Notes: a model not told the origin generated them from the sequence alone. Positions 42,135 to 51,290 are shown, counted from the stretch's first letter. The stretch: 64,000 nucleotides of DNA from CAWGGS01 sp963822095 (GCA_963822095.1 CAWGGS010000028.1:116578-180577); one strand, 5' to 3'. Numbers and translations are program-made.

Positions 42135-42494
42135 ATGAAAATTGCAGTCAGTGCCAAAGGGACGCATCTCACCGATGAAGTCGATCCGAGGTTTGGCCGG
42201 GCACAATATATCCTGGTAATCGACACCGAAACACTTGAGTGTGAGGTCCTGGACAATAGTGAAAATGTTAATGCCTTCAAGGGTGCAGGGATTCAGGCTG
42301 CGACTATGATTGCAGATAAAGGAGCAGAGGCGCTGCTCACCGGTTATTGCGGTCCCAATGCTTTTAAAACACTGGAAGCGGCAGGAATCAAGGTGGTAAG
42401 CGATGTCAGCGGGATCGTAGGTGAGGCTGTCGAAAGCTTTAAGGCAGGAGGAATGCATTATAGTGAGGGTGCCAATGTTGAGGGACATTGGTAA
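42135..42494 (+). CDS. NifX-type (ORP-like) protein
   Basis: 119 residues: 'KIAVSAKGTHLTDEVDPRFGRAQYILVIDTE', then 'ALLTGYCGPNAFKTLEAAGIKVVSDVSG'. A compact single-domain Fe-Mo-cofactor-family protein of ORange-protein size (~115-120 residues). GAGGTT precedes the ATG. Separated from the cluster by ~320 bases containing repeats, so it may have its own promoter. Confidence 0.85.
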   Translation: MKIAVSAKGTHLTDEVDPRFGRAQYILVIDTETLECEVLDNSENVNAFKGAGIQAATMIADKGAEALLTGYCGPNAFKTLEAAGIKVVSDVSGIVGEAVESFKAGGMHYSEGANVEGHW

Positions 42495-43181
42495 AATTTT
42501 TTCAGAAACAGACTGGGAAGCGTGGTGGGAGAGTTGAGACGAGGAGGATGTGATCAGAATGACCATTATTTTCCCCGATCGGGATAATTTTATTGCGAGC
42601 AAAATAGAGCAAGGCAGACGCAGATTCAGTCTGTCTTTGACATAGGCTTTCCTGGAATTGCAGAGATTTTTTTGAATTCATTGAGGGTTTGCAAGACCTG
42701 GATTGCTTTTTACATATATACCCTCTCTATCATTTTCAACGGGCAGAACCGATGAAGATGATTGTCAAACCATTCCTTCAAGATGTTGAACGCGGTATCT
42801 TCACTACCCGGGCGCCCTGTCGGCCAAATGCAATAGGGTGCGAGCATCGTCAACTTGTCCGCTGGGAGTATCAGGACTCGATTCTCTGATCCTTTGCCGT
42901 CCATTGCCGGCTTAGGAAAATGTCTGGGACCTGCTGTTCTACGCTGTCAGCCAGTCGTTTGTGGCTTAAGATGCCTTGGCTAGCCTAGGTGACTTGCAAA
43001 AAGGCAATCCTTGGGTATGCTTTCTGCAAAAATGACGTGGGAGAGCGGGGAATAGCGATCCACCTCAAAGGCAAAAGATAACAAGTGATGATCTGTTGAG
43101 ATTGGTTGCAAAGAGTTCCTTTTTGTGGTTCTTCCGGGTTGCGCGTACGTAGGTTGATAGAGCTGATAGCAACAATCCGGT
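42495..43181. other. Non-coding stretch
   Basis: About 690 bases. A 66-residue frame at 42689-42889 has no ribosome-binding site and is not called. Confidence 0.45.
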
Positions 43182-43350
43182 GGAGGTCATCGCTTCCGGT
43201 CGCTGCTCTGCGGCCTTATCGCCGGTGAGCCACGGATGACAGACAGGCCGTCCCTGGCCTGCTGTCAGTTGCGGACGTCCTGTCCGCACCCCCCGGGCCT
43301 AGTATGGTTCCCCTGCGGGCCTCCGCGAGGCGCCCTACAGCGATGACTTC
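43182..43350. repeat. GC-rich inverted-repeat element
   Basis: A ~170-base island much richer in G+C than its surroundings, bounded by GGAGGTCATCGCT (43182-43194) and AGCGATGACTTCC (43337-43349), which are inverted repeats. Inside are further hairpins (for example CAGGCC...GGCCTG around 43240-43260 and GGACGTCC). Open frames across it look incidental. Candidate MITE or structured RNA. Confidence 0.5.
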
Positions 43351-43432
43351 CACCTCCCCAATTATATAAAAGTACGCATAAGTCGGATGAATCCTTTTTT
43401 TGACGACAAAAAAACATTCTGATAGCACTACT

Positions 43433-43482
43433 TGTTCAGCTCACTCCCTTTCATTCCGATAGACGGCGTTTCAGGATTGATC
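43433..43482 (+). repeat. Dispersed repeat, copy B
   Basis: TGTTCAGCTCACTCCC then TTTCATTCCGATAGAC and GGCGTTTCAGGATTGATC; partial match to the copies at 42063 and 58061. Confidence 0.55.
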
Positions 43483-43485
43483 GAA

Positions 43486-44498
43486 TAACATAATGCAACT
43501 AATCAACATTACATACTATACCCCGTTTTGTGATATTTATTAACTCAGCTTTCCGACTTGACATTTTTTGTTGAAAATTCGTTTATTTTGCCAAATGAGT
43601 TGTTTAAAATAGTAGTGACAAGAATTCAGGAGTAAGGAATTAGAATCCAGATAATTTGATTTTGCCGGATTTTATTTTGAATTCTGACTTCTGGATTCTG
43701 TATTCTCGGGAAGGAAATAGCTAAAAAACAGGAAAATAACTTTTAATTCCCATTTATTATCACAACCCGGAAAGTTGAATTATTAATTTTGCGGGTTAGG
43801 CGTTGAATTATCATGTTGCATCTGCAACTTTTGGTTGTTTTTACGTATCCCCCATCATGTGGGGGAGATGAATTAATAGCATGAATCACCCTGTCGTCCC
43901 CGGCAGTTACGATGATTACGAACAGAAAATGTGGGATCGAATTCCAGGACTTCAGGATTGCATTGGGTTGCAACCCGTGGGGGGAGGACGATGCCATCGT
44001 GCAACCAACAAAAAATCTGCATGCAGTCTTTATGGACAAGGTTTTTATATCCTGTATGCTTCCAGATTCATTTCAACTGCAACAGCGTAGTACAGATACA
44101 GACCTTGCGGTAAAGAGCGGGACGCACCTCATCTCTTATCAAAGTGAATTTTTTTTTTGCGAAAGCTCACTGTTTTGTGATGTGAAAAAGAACGAGTGGG
44201 AGTACAAAGCTATGTGCATTTGTGAAAAGGCACATTCGGTTTCGTGGTAGTTGTGTCGTAGCAGGTTTAAAAAGATTTGCTTGATTTCCCACAGGAACAC
44301 GACATAATTGGTTACCCGGACGGTTAAGGTGAACGCGTCGACTCAAGAGACAGCGTAAATTCTCCTTCGGTATCAGTTGAGGGAGGTGTCCTGGAAAATG
44401 GATTTGTGCTACACCTGACCAGTCCGTTTTTCGTTTTTTTCTGCATTTTTTTTTCATTTACCCTTGCTATTTCCTGCAACTTAATTTAAATAATAGAT
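43486..44498. other. Non-coding stretch, AT-rich, with hairpins
   Basis: AGAATCCAGA (about 43642) and TCTGGATTCT (about 43692) are inverted repeats. A frame at 43912-44250 has no start signal and no similarity I recognise. Confidence 0.45.
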
Positions 44499-44925
44499 AT
44501 GTGCATACGTTAGAAATACTACATTGTAGCAATCGGATGCAAGGTGTGTGATACAGTGTGGTGGTAACGGATGAAGGGTGAGCGTTTGTCGGTGTTATGT
44601 GCATACGCATAAAATACCACAATGTGGTAACGATCAAAAAGTTGTAATACATTGTGGCGGTGTCGCCAAAAAAACATAGCCTCTTCAATGGTATGTGCAT
44701 ACGCATAAAATACCACAATGTGGTAACGGCAGAACACGAAAGTACAACATTGTGAAAGCGGGCGAAAGCGAATGAGCTGCGCCCGCGTTATGTGCATACG
44801 CTTAAAATACCACATTGTGGCATTCGGGTGGTTCGTTTGTGATACATAGTGGTATCAATGGGCGACAAGGAAAGTAACGCGATCATTGTGTGCATAAGAC
44901 TGAAATACCACAATGTAGCATGGCG
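44499..44925. repeat. Five-unit repeat array, ~97-bp period
   Basis: Units begin at 44499, 44597, 44693, 44790 and 44887 (spacings 98, 96, 97, 97). Each opens with ATGTGCATACGCAT or a variant, then AAATACCACAATGTGG containing the dyad CCACA-AT-TGTGG. Units 1-4 then carry a weaker second site (consensus ATACATTGTGG) about 50 bases in; the rest of each unit is variable. Outer units (1 and 5) are the most diverged. No protein is encoded with confidence. It lies ~230 bases before the big Hdr cluster. Confidence 0.8.
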
Positions 44926-45150
44926 GGCAACGGCAGGTAATATGCCAAAGTAGGACTTTGGGAAGTGTTTTAAATAGTGGGGCTTTGAAGTGTTGCGTAG
45001 AGTTGCAAAAGAAAGGAGGGCCTGTGCTGGAACCTGTCCCAAAAATATGAGTCAATATAGGTTCTTTATTCGTAATAACAAGCTTTTCGGGCAGTCTGAA
45101 AAGCAATTTCCTATTGCCCACGTTTTTTGTGGTCCATCAAGGGGAAGGTT

Positions 45151-47463
45151 GTGAAAAAAAATAGTATTAACCCGGATTTGTACAAAGAGATCGAGAGGCT
45201 CGGGGGCAAGGACATGGAAGTCTGTATGCAGTGCGGCAAGTGCGCATCCGCCTGTACCCTGTCCATGGGGGAAAATACCTTTCCCCGAAAAATTTACCGC
45301 TATCTCCAGCTCGGCCTGCGAGATAAGCTTTTAGAATCGCCGGAACCGTGGCTCTGCTATTACTGTGGTGATTGTAATACCGATTGTCCACGCGGAGCAG
45401 AGCCCGCCGAGACGATGATGGCGGCCCGCCGATGGTTAATAACCCAGTATGATTGGACAGGCCTTGCCGCCAAGTTCTATGCGTCGCCGAAATGGGAGGT
45501 TGGGGCCTTTGCGGCGATTGCCCTCTTCGTCATTTCGCTGTTTGTGATCTTTCATGGACCGGTCATAACGGATCATGTTGCCTTGACCACCTTCGCTCCG
45601 GTCCATTGGGTCCATTTGGGCGACCAGATTATGATCCTCATCGTGTTCACCCTGTTGTTTGCCAATGCGACCAAAATGTATTTCGGCATCATGCAGGGGA
45701 CGAAGGTGCCGCTCTCTCTTTATATAAGCCAGGCACCGGTCTTTGTTATCAACTATTTCACCCAGAAACGTTGGAGAAAATGTGGTACAGGTCCCAGTAG
45801 CGCCTGGTGGCGGCATTTCTTCCTGTTTTCGGGGTGGGTGACGATGGAGGTCTTGGTAATGATAACCCTTTCATCGTTTCAGACCGATATCGTCCATTCT
45901 TTCTGGCATCCGACCAGAATTTTTGGATATTACGCCACGATTGCCCTGATGTTTGGTTCCACCACCATGCTGTACAGCCGGTGGTTTAAAAAGGATCAGG
46001 CCCTGCACCGATATTCGGATTTCACCGATATGTTCTTCCTGGTCCTGATAGTGGCTATTGCCGTAACCGGGATCATGGTCCATTTCTTCCGTCTGGCGGG
46101 CCTTCCGATTATGACCTATACCATCTACGTGATCCATGTGGGTATATGCGTCGGAATGCTCGTCCTGATGCTGCCCTTCGGTAAACTCTCCCATCTGATG
46201 TACAGGCCGCTGGCCATCTTCCTGACCACCATCAAGCAGAAGGCTGTGCAGGAATCCAGGATCGATCAGACGACCATCAGTCAGGAGATCGGAGAGGCCT
46301 TCAAGAGCTGCATGCAGTGCGGAACCTGTACCGGATCGTGTCCGTTTACCGAGGTTATGAGCTTCAGTCCTCGGTTGATTCTGCGCAACATCGCTAACGA
46401 CAGGGCCTCAGTTGCCTCTGTGGATACGGCTTCCTGGACCTGCGCAACCTGTAACAGCTGTGTTGAGAATTGTCCTCGCGGAATCGGTATTGTCGACCTG
46501 ATCAAATCCATTCGTCGTCAGGTTGTCGACGCCGGCTTCCTCCCAGGAGGTCTCAACAATCCGATCAAGAGTCTGAAGAAAGAAGGAAATCCTTGGGACG
46601 GCAAAAGAGAGGATCGTCTTGCCTGGGCAAAGGATTTCAAAATTCCCACCTATCAGAAAGAGCTTGAGTACTGTCTGTTCAACTGCTGTACAACAGCCTA
46701 TGATACGAGTCTTGCCCAGGGAAGTCTGAAGGGAGGTCTGGCGCTCCTTCGTCTTCTGGAACACGCAGGCGTCTCGTACGGCACCCTGGGGACCAAGGAG
46801 AACTGCTGCGGAGATATGGTCGATAAGATCGGTGCCTCCGATGTGGCCGCGGATCTGAAAAAGAAAAACACCGAGATGTTCCTGTCGGCTGGTGCTTCCA
46901 AGATCCTGACTGTCTCGCCTCACTGCCTCAATACCTTCAGCAAGGACTATGAGGGGTTGAAGAGTGTCGCAGTCGAGCACTACACGGAACTCTTTGATGG
47001 GCTTATCCAGGATGGTGCCATAAAACCTGAGAAAGCGGTCAATCTCAAGGTTACCTACCACGATCCCTGCTACCTGGGCAGGCACAGCAAGGTCTACGAC
47101 GCACCTCGTCGGGTCCTTGAAGCTATCCCGGGCCTCGAGCTTATCGAGATGCAGAACAGTCGGGAGCGGAGCTTCTGCTGCGGCGGCGGCGGAGGTGGCT
47201 CGTGGAAAGGGGTTTCCGGAGAAGAGAGTCTTGGAGAGATTCGGGTCAAGGAGGCCCTGGACACCGGCGCCAGCGTAATCGCTACCGCATGTCCCTATTG
47301 CATCAGGATGCTCAACGAAGCTATTAAATTACTCAATGTTGGAAACAAGATACACGTCCAGGATATAACGGAACTGCTTCTGCAGTCGGTTGATTTGTCT
47401 AAAAGATCGGGCAAACCTGGAAGTAAAAATATGAGCCATTCTCAGGAGGAGTGTCATGTCTGA
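45151..47463 (+). CDS. Membrane Hdr-type oxidoreductase, paralogue 2
   Basis: 770 residues from GTG 45151 (GGGGAAGG upstream; an earlier TTG is unlikely). Same plan as the protein at 33041: ferredoxin unit ('CMQCGKCASAC', 'CYYCGDCNTDCPRG'), NarI-like membrane region (~105-365), second ferredoxin unit ('CMQCGTCTGSCP', 'CATCNSCVENCPRG') and HdrD-type CCG pair ('FNCCTTAYDT', 'ENCCGDMVDKIG', 'YHDPCYLGRH', 'FCCGGGGGG', 'ACPYC'). First gene of a cluster with HdrA, MvhD, FdhB-like, HdrC and HdrB genes; its end overlaps hdrA. I infer the membrane partner linking quinone to the soluble Hdr complex. Confidence 0.87.
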   Translation: MKKNSINPDLYKEIERLGGKDMEVCMQCGKCASACTLSMGENTFPRKIYRYLQLGLRDKLLESPEPWLCYYCGDCNTDCPRGAEPAETMMAARRWLITQYDWTGLAAKFYASPKWEVGAFAAIALFVISLFVIFHGPVITDHVALTTFAPVHWVHLGDQIMILIVFTLLFANATKMYFGIMQGTKVPLSLYISQAPVFVINYFTQKRWRKCGTGPSSAWWRHFFLFSGWVTMEVLVMITLSSFQTDIVHSFWHPTRIFGYYATIALMFGSTTMLYSRWFKKDQALHRYSDFTDMFFLVLIVAIAVTGIMVHFFRLAGLPIMTYTIYVIHVGICVGMLVLMLPFGKLSHLMYRPLAIFLTTIKQKAVQESRIDQTTISQEIGEAFKSCMQCGTCTGSCPFTEVMSFSPRLILRNIANDRASVASVDTASWTCATCNSCVENCPRGIGIVDLIKSIRRQVVDAGFLPGGLNNPIKSLKKEGNPWDGKREDRLAWAKDFKIPTYQKELEYCLFNCCTTAYDTSLAQGSLKGGLALLRLLEHAGVSYGTLGTKENCCGDMVDKIGASDVAADLKKKNTEMFLSAGASKILTVSPHCLNTFSKDYEGLKSVAVEHYTELFDGLIQDGAIKPEKAVNLKVTYHDPCYLGRHSKVYDAPRRVLEAIPGLELIEMQNSRERSFCCGGGGGGSWKGVSGEESLGEIRVKEALDTGASVIATACPYCIRMLNEAIKLLNVGNKIHVQDITELLLQSVDLSKRSGKPGSKNMSHSQEECHV

Positions 47464-47854
47464 GCGAATCGGATTTTTTATCTGCCACTGCGGAATCAAC
47501 ATCGCCTACCGGGTTAGAGTGAAGGAGGTGGCGGAGTACGCGGCCAGCTTTCCCGGAGTGGTAGTGTCCAAAGATTATCTGTTCATGTGTTCGGATCCCG
47601 GCCAGGATCTGATTGAAAAGGAGATTAAGGCCCACGACCTGACCAGGGTGGTCGTGGCGTCCTGCTCTCCTAGAATGCATGAAAAGACCTTCCGTGCAGC
47701 CTGCCAACGCGCGGGCTTGAACCCCTACCGGGCCTTTCACATGGTGAGTGTCCGTGAACAAAGCTCCTGGGTCACCGAAAATGAGGATGAGGCCACTGCT
47801 AAGGCGATTGTTCTCGTCCGGGCGGGGTTGATGCGGGTATCGAACCAGGAGTGA
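47456..47854 (+). CDS. hdrA: HdrA, N-terminal piece (frame interrupted)
   Basis: 132 residues: 'RIGFFICHCGINIAYRVRVKEVAEYA', 'CSDPGQDLIEKEIKAHDL', 'VVVASCSPRMHEKTFR', 'NPYRAFHMVSVREQSSWV', which is the HdrA N-terminal domain with its CHCG and SCSPR motifs. It ends at TGA 47852-47854 right where HdrA should continue into the FAD-binding domain. The next frame (+1) continues 'ELIPSRFGVNPNTLIVGGGIAG' without a gap, so dropping one base at the TGA rebuilds a normal HdrA. Overlaps the previous gene by 8 bases. Confidence 0.8.
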   Translation: MSERIGFFICHCGINIAYRVRVKEVAEYAASFPGVVVSKDYLFMCSDPGQDLIEKEIKAHDLTRVVVASCSPRMHEKTFRAACQRAGLNPYRAFHMVSVREQSSWVTENEDEATAKAIVLVRAGLMRVSNQE

Positions 47855-47897
47855 GCTGATCCCGAGTCGGTTCGGAGTCAATCCTAATACCCTGATT

Positions 47898-50831
47898 GTG
47901 GGTGGCGGTATTGCCGGCATGCAGGCGGCCCTCCAGATTGCAAGCTCCGGCAACAAGGCCTATCTCGTTGAGACACAGCCCACCGTCGGCGGTCATATGC
48001 TTCAGTATGACAAAACCTTCCCAACCCTGGACTGTGCAGCCTGTATCGGAACACCGAAGATGGTTGCGGTCGGCCAGGAGAAGAATGTCATTTTGATGAC
48101 CAACAGCGAAGTCGAAAACGTAAACGGGTTTGTCGGCAACTTCAAGGTGGACATCAATCAGCGTTCCCGGTATGTCAAGAGCAACTGTACAGGTTGCGGT
48201 GACTGCGCCAAGGTCTGCCCGGTTGAAGCCCCGAACGAGTGGGATGTGGGCACCAAGATGCGCAAGGCCATCTACATCTCCTTTCCCCAGGCTGTTCCTG
48301 TCCGTTATGCAATAGACAAGAAGGATAGAGGACCCTGCGTCCAGACCTGCCCGGCAGGTATCAACATTCAAGGGTTTGTTGCCTTGATCAAGCTCGGCAA
48401 ATATGCTGAAGCGCTGAACGTGATCATGGAGAAGATGCCGCTCCCCGGCAGTCTTGGACGCATCTGTCCGGCCCCCTGCGAGACGAAATGCCGCAGACAG
48501 GATGTCGATGAACCTTTGGCCATTTGTCAGCTCAAACGTTTTGCCGCAGATCAGGTTGACTGGGAGACCCTGCCGGTACCGACAATTGAAATAAAGCCGG
48601 AAACAGAAAAAGTGGCCATTATTGGTGCCGGTCCTGCTGGATTGTCTGCGGCATATTTTCTGGCCAAGAAAGGATACCATCCCACCATTTTCGAGAAAGC
48701 ACCGATGGCGGGAGGAATGCTGCGTTTCGGTATCCCCGACTATCGTCTGCCTTCGGAGATCCTGGACCAGGAGATCAACTATATTAAGAAGCTGGGTGTC
48801 GACATCCAGCTAAATGCCGATATCGGTAAGGACCGTCCGGTAGCCAAGCTGTTTGACGAGGGTTTTAAGGCTGTCTATCTGGCGGCCGGCGCCCAGAAGA
48901 GCCGCAAGATGAACATCGAGAACGAGGATGCCGACGGCGTCATGCACGGTGTCGATTATCTCGGTCTCTTAAATCTGAAGCAACCGGTCAAGACCGGTAA
49001 GAAGGTCGTGGTCGTCGGCGGTGGTGACGTTGCCATCGATGCAGCCCGTGAGGCAGTGAGACAAGGCGCCTCTGAAGTAAAGATGGTCTACAGGCGGAGC
49101 CGTGCGGAAATGCCTGCGGTCAAACACGAGATTGAGGCCGCGGAAGAAGAGGGCATCAGTATCGATCTTCTGGTCAATCCTATTGCGGTCATTACCTCCG
49201 GTGGGAAGGTCACAGGACTTCGCTGTATCAGGATGGAACTTGGTGAGCCTGATGAGTCCGGCCGCAGACGGCCGGTGCCGAAAGAGGGCTCGGAGTTCGA
49301 GATCGAATGCGACATGATGATCCCGGCCATCGGCCAGCAGGTGAATGCCTCTTTCCTTGACGGAACAGAAGGCGTCGAGTTGACTCGCTGGGGAACGGTC
49401 TATGCCGATCCGATTACCTATGAGACCAGTTACCCCGGAATCTTTGCAGGCGGCGACATGTTCACCGGTCCGTCCATTGCGGTCGAGGCGATTGGCGCCG
49501 GCCGTGAAGCGGCAATTTCCATCGAGAAATACCTCTTGGGTGAAGAGCTTGATGAAGACAGACCGGTGAAACCGACAGGATCCGACTGGAAGCCGATTCC
49601 GAAGAAGGTGGAAAGTGTACCTCGCGCCACGGTGCAGGCGCTGGCCGTCAGCGAGCGGGTTGGCAACTATAAAGAGATTGAGCTGGGATTTTCAGAAGAA
49701 CAGGCGCAGAAAGAGGCTGCCCGCTGCGTTGATTGCGGAGGTTGCTGCGAGTGTAAGCTCTGTGTCAACGAATGTAAGGCTGCGGCCATTGATCATGACA
49801 TGACTGACCAGCATGAAACCATCGATGTTGGATCCATCATAATTGCCACAGGCTTCGACCCGATGAATCCGTCCAAGATGACCCAGTACGGTTACGGCAA
49901 GTACAGGAATGTCTTCACCAATATCGAGTTCGAGCGTCTCTCCAATGCCACCGGGCCGACTTCAGGTAAGCTCTTGAAAAGGAGCATGGAAGACCCGATG
50001 AAGTTCACTGATAAGCCGAAGAGCGTGGCAATCCTGCACTGTATCGGTAGTCGTGACCAGAATTACCATGAATACTGCTCAAGAACCTGCTGCATGTACG
50101 CCCTGAAGTATGCGCATCTGCTCAAGGATAAATGTGGGCACGATACCGAGATCTACAATTTCTATATCGACATGCGTTGTTTCGGCAAGGGCTATGAAGA
50201 ATTCTACAAGAAGGTTCAGGCCGAAGGCGTACGAATGATCCGCGGCAAGGCGGGGTCGATTACCGAGGATAAAAACGGCATTCTGACCGTCAAGGGTGAG
50301 GATACCTTGTCCAACCGGCTGATTGAGATCCAGGTGGATATGGTCATCCTCTGTACAGCCATGGAACCGCGACCCAATGCAGAAGATGTCATGCGTAAGT
50401 TCGGCATCGGGATAGGTGCGGATGGTTTCTTCCAGGAAGAGCATCCGAAGCTTGCGCCGGTTTCAACCCCGACCAGTGGTGTTTTCCTGGCCGGTGCCTG
50501 CCAGGGGCCAAAGGATATTCCGGATACAGTAGCCCAGGCCATGGGGGCTGCGGCGGAATGTCTGGCGCTCAGTTCAGCTGGACAGGTTGAGGTGCCGCCG
50601 ATGATATCGCATATCGATCCCGATGTCTGTGTCGGCTGTCAGCTCTGTATCGGATTGTGCCCCTATACTGCAATTGAATTTAATCCGTACAAGGGAATCA
50701 GTGAGGTTAATTCCGCCATCTGTAAAGGATGTGGGAGTTGTGCCGGAGGTTGTCCAAGTGGTGCTCCCAAAGTCAGACATTTTACCGATAAACAGATCTT
50801 TGCGGAAATCGAAGGGATTTTACTTAATTAA
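47898..50831 (+). CDS. hdrA: HdrA main part with inserted GltD-like NAD(P)H module
   Basis: 977 residues from the first standard start (GTG 47898), but the frame is open from 47832 and the first FAD strand ('NPNTLIVGGGIAG') needs residues upstream of that GTG. Order: HdrA FAD-binding start, 'LDCAACIGTPKM' cluster loop, ferredoxin 'CTGCGDCAKVCP', then an inserted glutamate-synthase-small-subunit-like part (~145-550) with 'CVQTCPAGINIQGF', 'CPAPCETKCRR', 'VAIIGAGPAGLSAAYFL' and 'VVVVGGGDVAIDAAREA', then the rest of HdrA with 'CCECKLCVNEC' and two terminal ferredoxin motifs ('CVGCQLCIGLCP', 'CKGCGSCAGGCP'). The GltD-like part should bring in FAD and NAD(P)H. Central subunit of the proposed bifurcating complex. 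Confidence 0.85.
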   Translation: MGGGIAGMQAALQIASSGNKAYLVETQPTVGGHMLQYDKTFPTLDCAACIGTPKMVAVGQEKNVILMTNSEVENVNGFVGNFKVDINQRSRYVKSNCTGCGDCAKVCPVEAPNEWDVGTKMRKAIYISFPQAVPVRYAIDKKDRGPCVQTCPAGINIQGFVALIKLGKYAEALNVIMEKMPLPGSLGRICPAPCETKCRRQDVDEPLAICQLKRFAADQVDWETLPVPTIEIKPETEKVAIIGAGPAGLSAAYFLAKKGYHPTIFEKAPMAGGMLRFGIPDYRLPSEILDQEINYIKKLGVDIQLNADIGKDRPVAKLFDEGFKAVYLAAGAQKSRKMNIENEDADGVMHGVDYLGLLNLKQPVKTGKKVVVVGGGDVAIDAAREAVRQGASEVKMVYRRSRAEMPAVKHEIEAAEEEGISIDLLVNPIAVITSGGKVTGLRCIRMELGEPDESGRRRPVPKEGSEFEIECDMMIPAIGQQVNASFLDGTEGVELTRWGTVYADPITYETSYPGIFAGGDMFTGPSIAVEAIGAGREAAISIEKYLLGEELDEDRPVKPTGSDWKPIPKKVESVPRATVQALAVSERVGNYKEIELGFSEEQAQKEAARCVDCGGCCECKLCVNECKAAAIDHDMTDQHETIDVGSIIIATGFDPMNPSKMTQYGYGKYRNVFTNIEFERLSNATGPTSGKLLKRSMEDPMKFTDKPKSVAILHCIGSRDQNYHEYCSRTCCMYALKYAHLLKDKCGHDTEIYNFYIDMRCFGKGYEEFYKKVQAEGVRMIRGKAGSITEDKNGILTVKGEDTLSNRLIEIQVDMVILCTAMEPRPNAEDVMRKFGIGIGADGFFQEEHPKLAPVSTPTSGVFLAGACQGPKDIPDTVAQAMGAAAECLALSSAGQVEVPPMISHIDPDVCVGCQLCIGLCPYTAIEFNPYKGISEVNSAICKGCGSCAGGCPSGAPKVRHFTDKQIFAEIEGILLN

Positions 50832-50842
50832 GGAGTTATGTG

Positions 50843-51271
50843 ATGAGCGAGTTTGAACCCAAAATAGTAGCGTTTTTTTGTAACTGGTGCACATTTACCG
50901 CAGCGGATCTTGCCGGTACTTCCCGTTTATCGTACCCATCTAACCTCAAGATCATCAGGGTTATGTGCAGTGGTATGGTTGATCCTAAGTATGTGACCAA
51001 GGCTTTCCTTGCAGGTGCCGATGGTGTGTTGGTCGGCGGCTGCTGGCCGGGAGACTGTCATTACATCAACGGCAACATGAAGGCCAGGCGTCGAGTGGCG
51101 TTGCTCACCGAGGTCCTGAAACAGTACGGGATCGATGAAGAGCGTTTCTGGCTCAGATGGATTGCCGCCAGTGAAGGAAACATGCTGAAAGAAGTTGCAG
51201 AAGAAATGACTGCAAAATTAAAAGAACTTGGACCTAGCCCCCTGAAGAAGATGGGACAAATGGTAGTTTGA
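50843..51271 (+). CDS. mvhD: MvhD/FrhD-type [2Fe-2S] protein
   Basis: 142 residues from ATG 50843 (AAGGAG upstream). 'VAFFCNWCTFTAADLAG', 'IIRVMCSGMVDP' and 'DGVLVGGCWPGDCHY' are the MvhD signatures. The first Cys of the usual C-C-N-W-C is Phe here; the other Cys are kept. MvhD passes electrons between an oxidoreductase and HdrA. No selenocysteine codon is involved. Confidence 0.9.
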   Translation: MSEFEPKIVAFFCNWCTFTAADLAGTSRLSYPSNLKIIRVMCSGMVDPKYVTKAFLAGADGVLVGGCWPGDCHYINGNMKARRRVALLTEVLKQYGIDEERFWLRWIAASEGNMLKEVAEEMTAKLKELGPSPLKKMGQMVV

Positions 51272-51290
51272 AGACACGGAGACGACTGAG

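Noticed and set aside
43065..43428. Frames across the GC-rich element (minus strand)
   Set aside because: Composition is that of the repeat, no ribosome-binding site, and the inverted-repeat structure explains the sequence better.
44499..44925. The ~97-bp array as a CRISPR
   Set aside because: The filler between heads contains a second conserved site at a fixed place, the repeats are imperfect throughout, and no cas gene is in the window.
44467..45121. Minus-strand frames across the repeat array with recurring W-Y-F and M-H-I pieces
   Set aside because: They simply translate the DNA repeat; start signals are lacking and the same repeat is open in more than one frame.
47852..47854. TGA in hdrA as a selenocysteine codon
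   Set aside because: Reading through in the same frame reaches TAA after ten codons and gives no HdrA-like sequence; the correct continuation is one base further, so a frameshift fits and Sec does not.
50843..51271. MvhD as a selenoprotein
   Set aside because: The frame is uninterrupted; the altered position in the C-C-N-W-C motif is Phe, not TGA.
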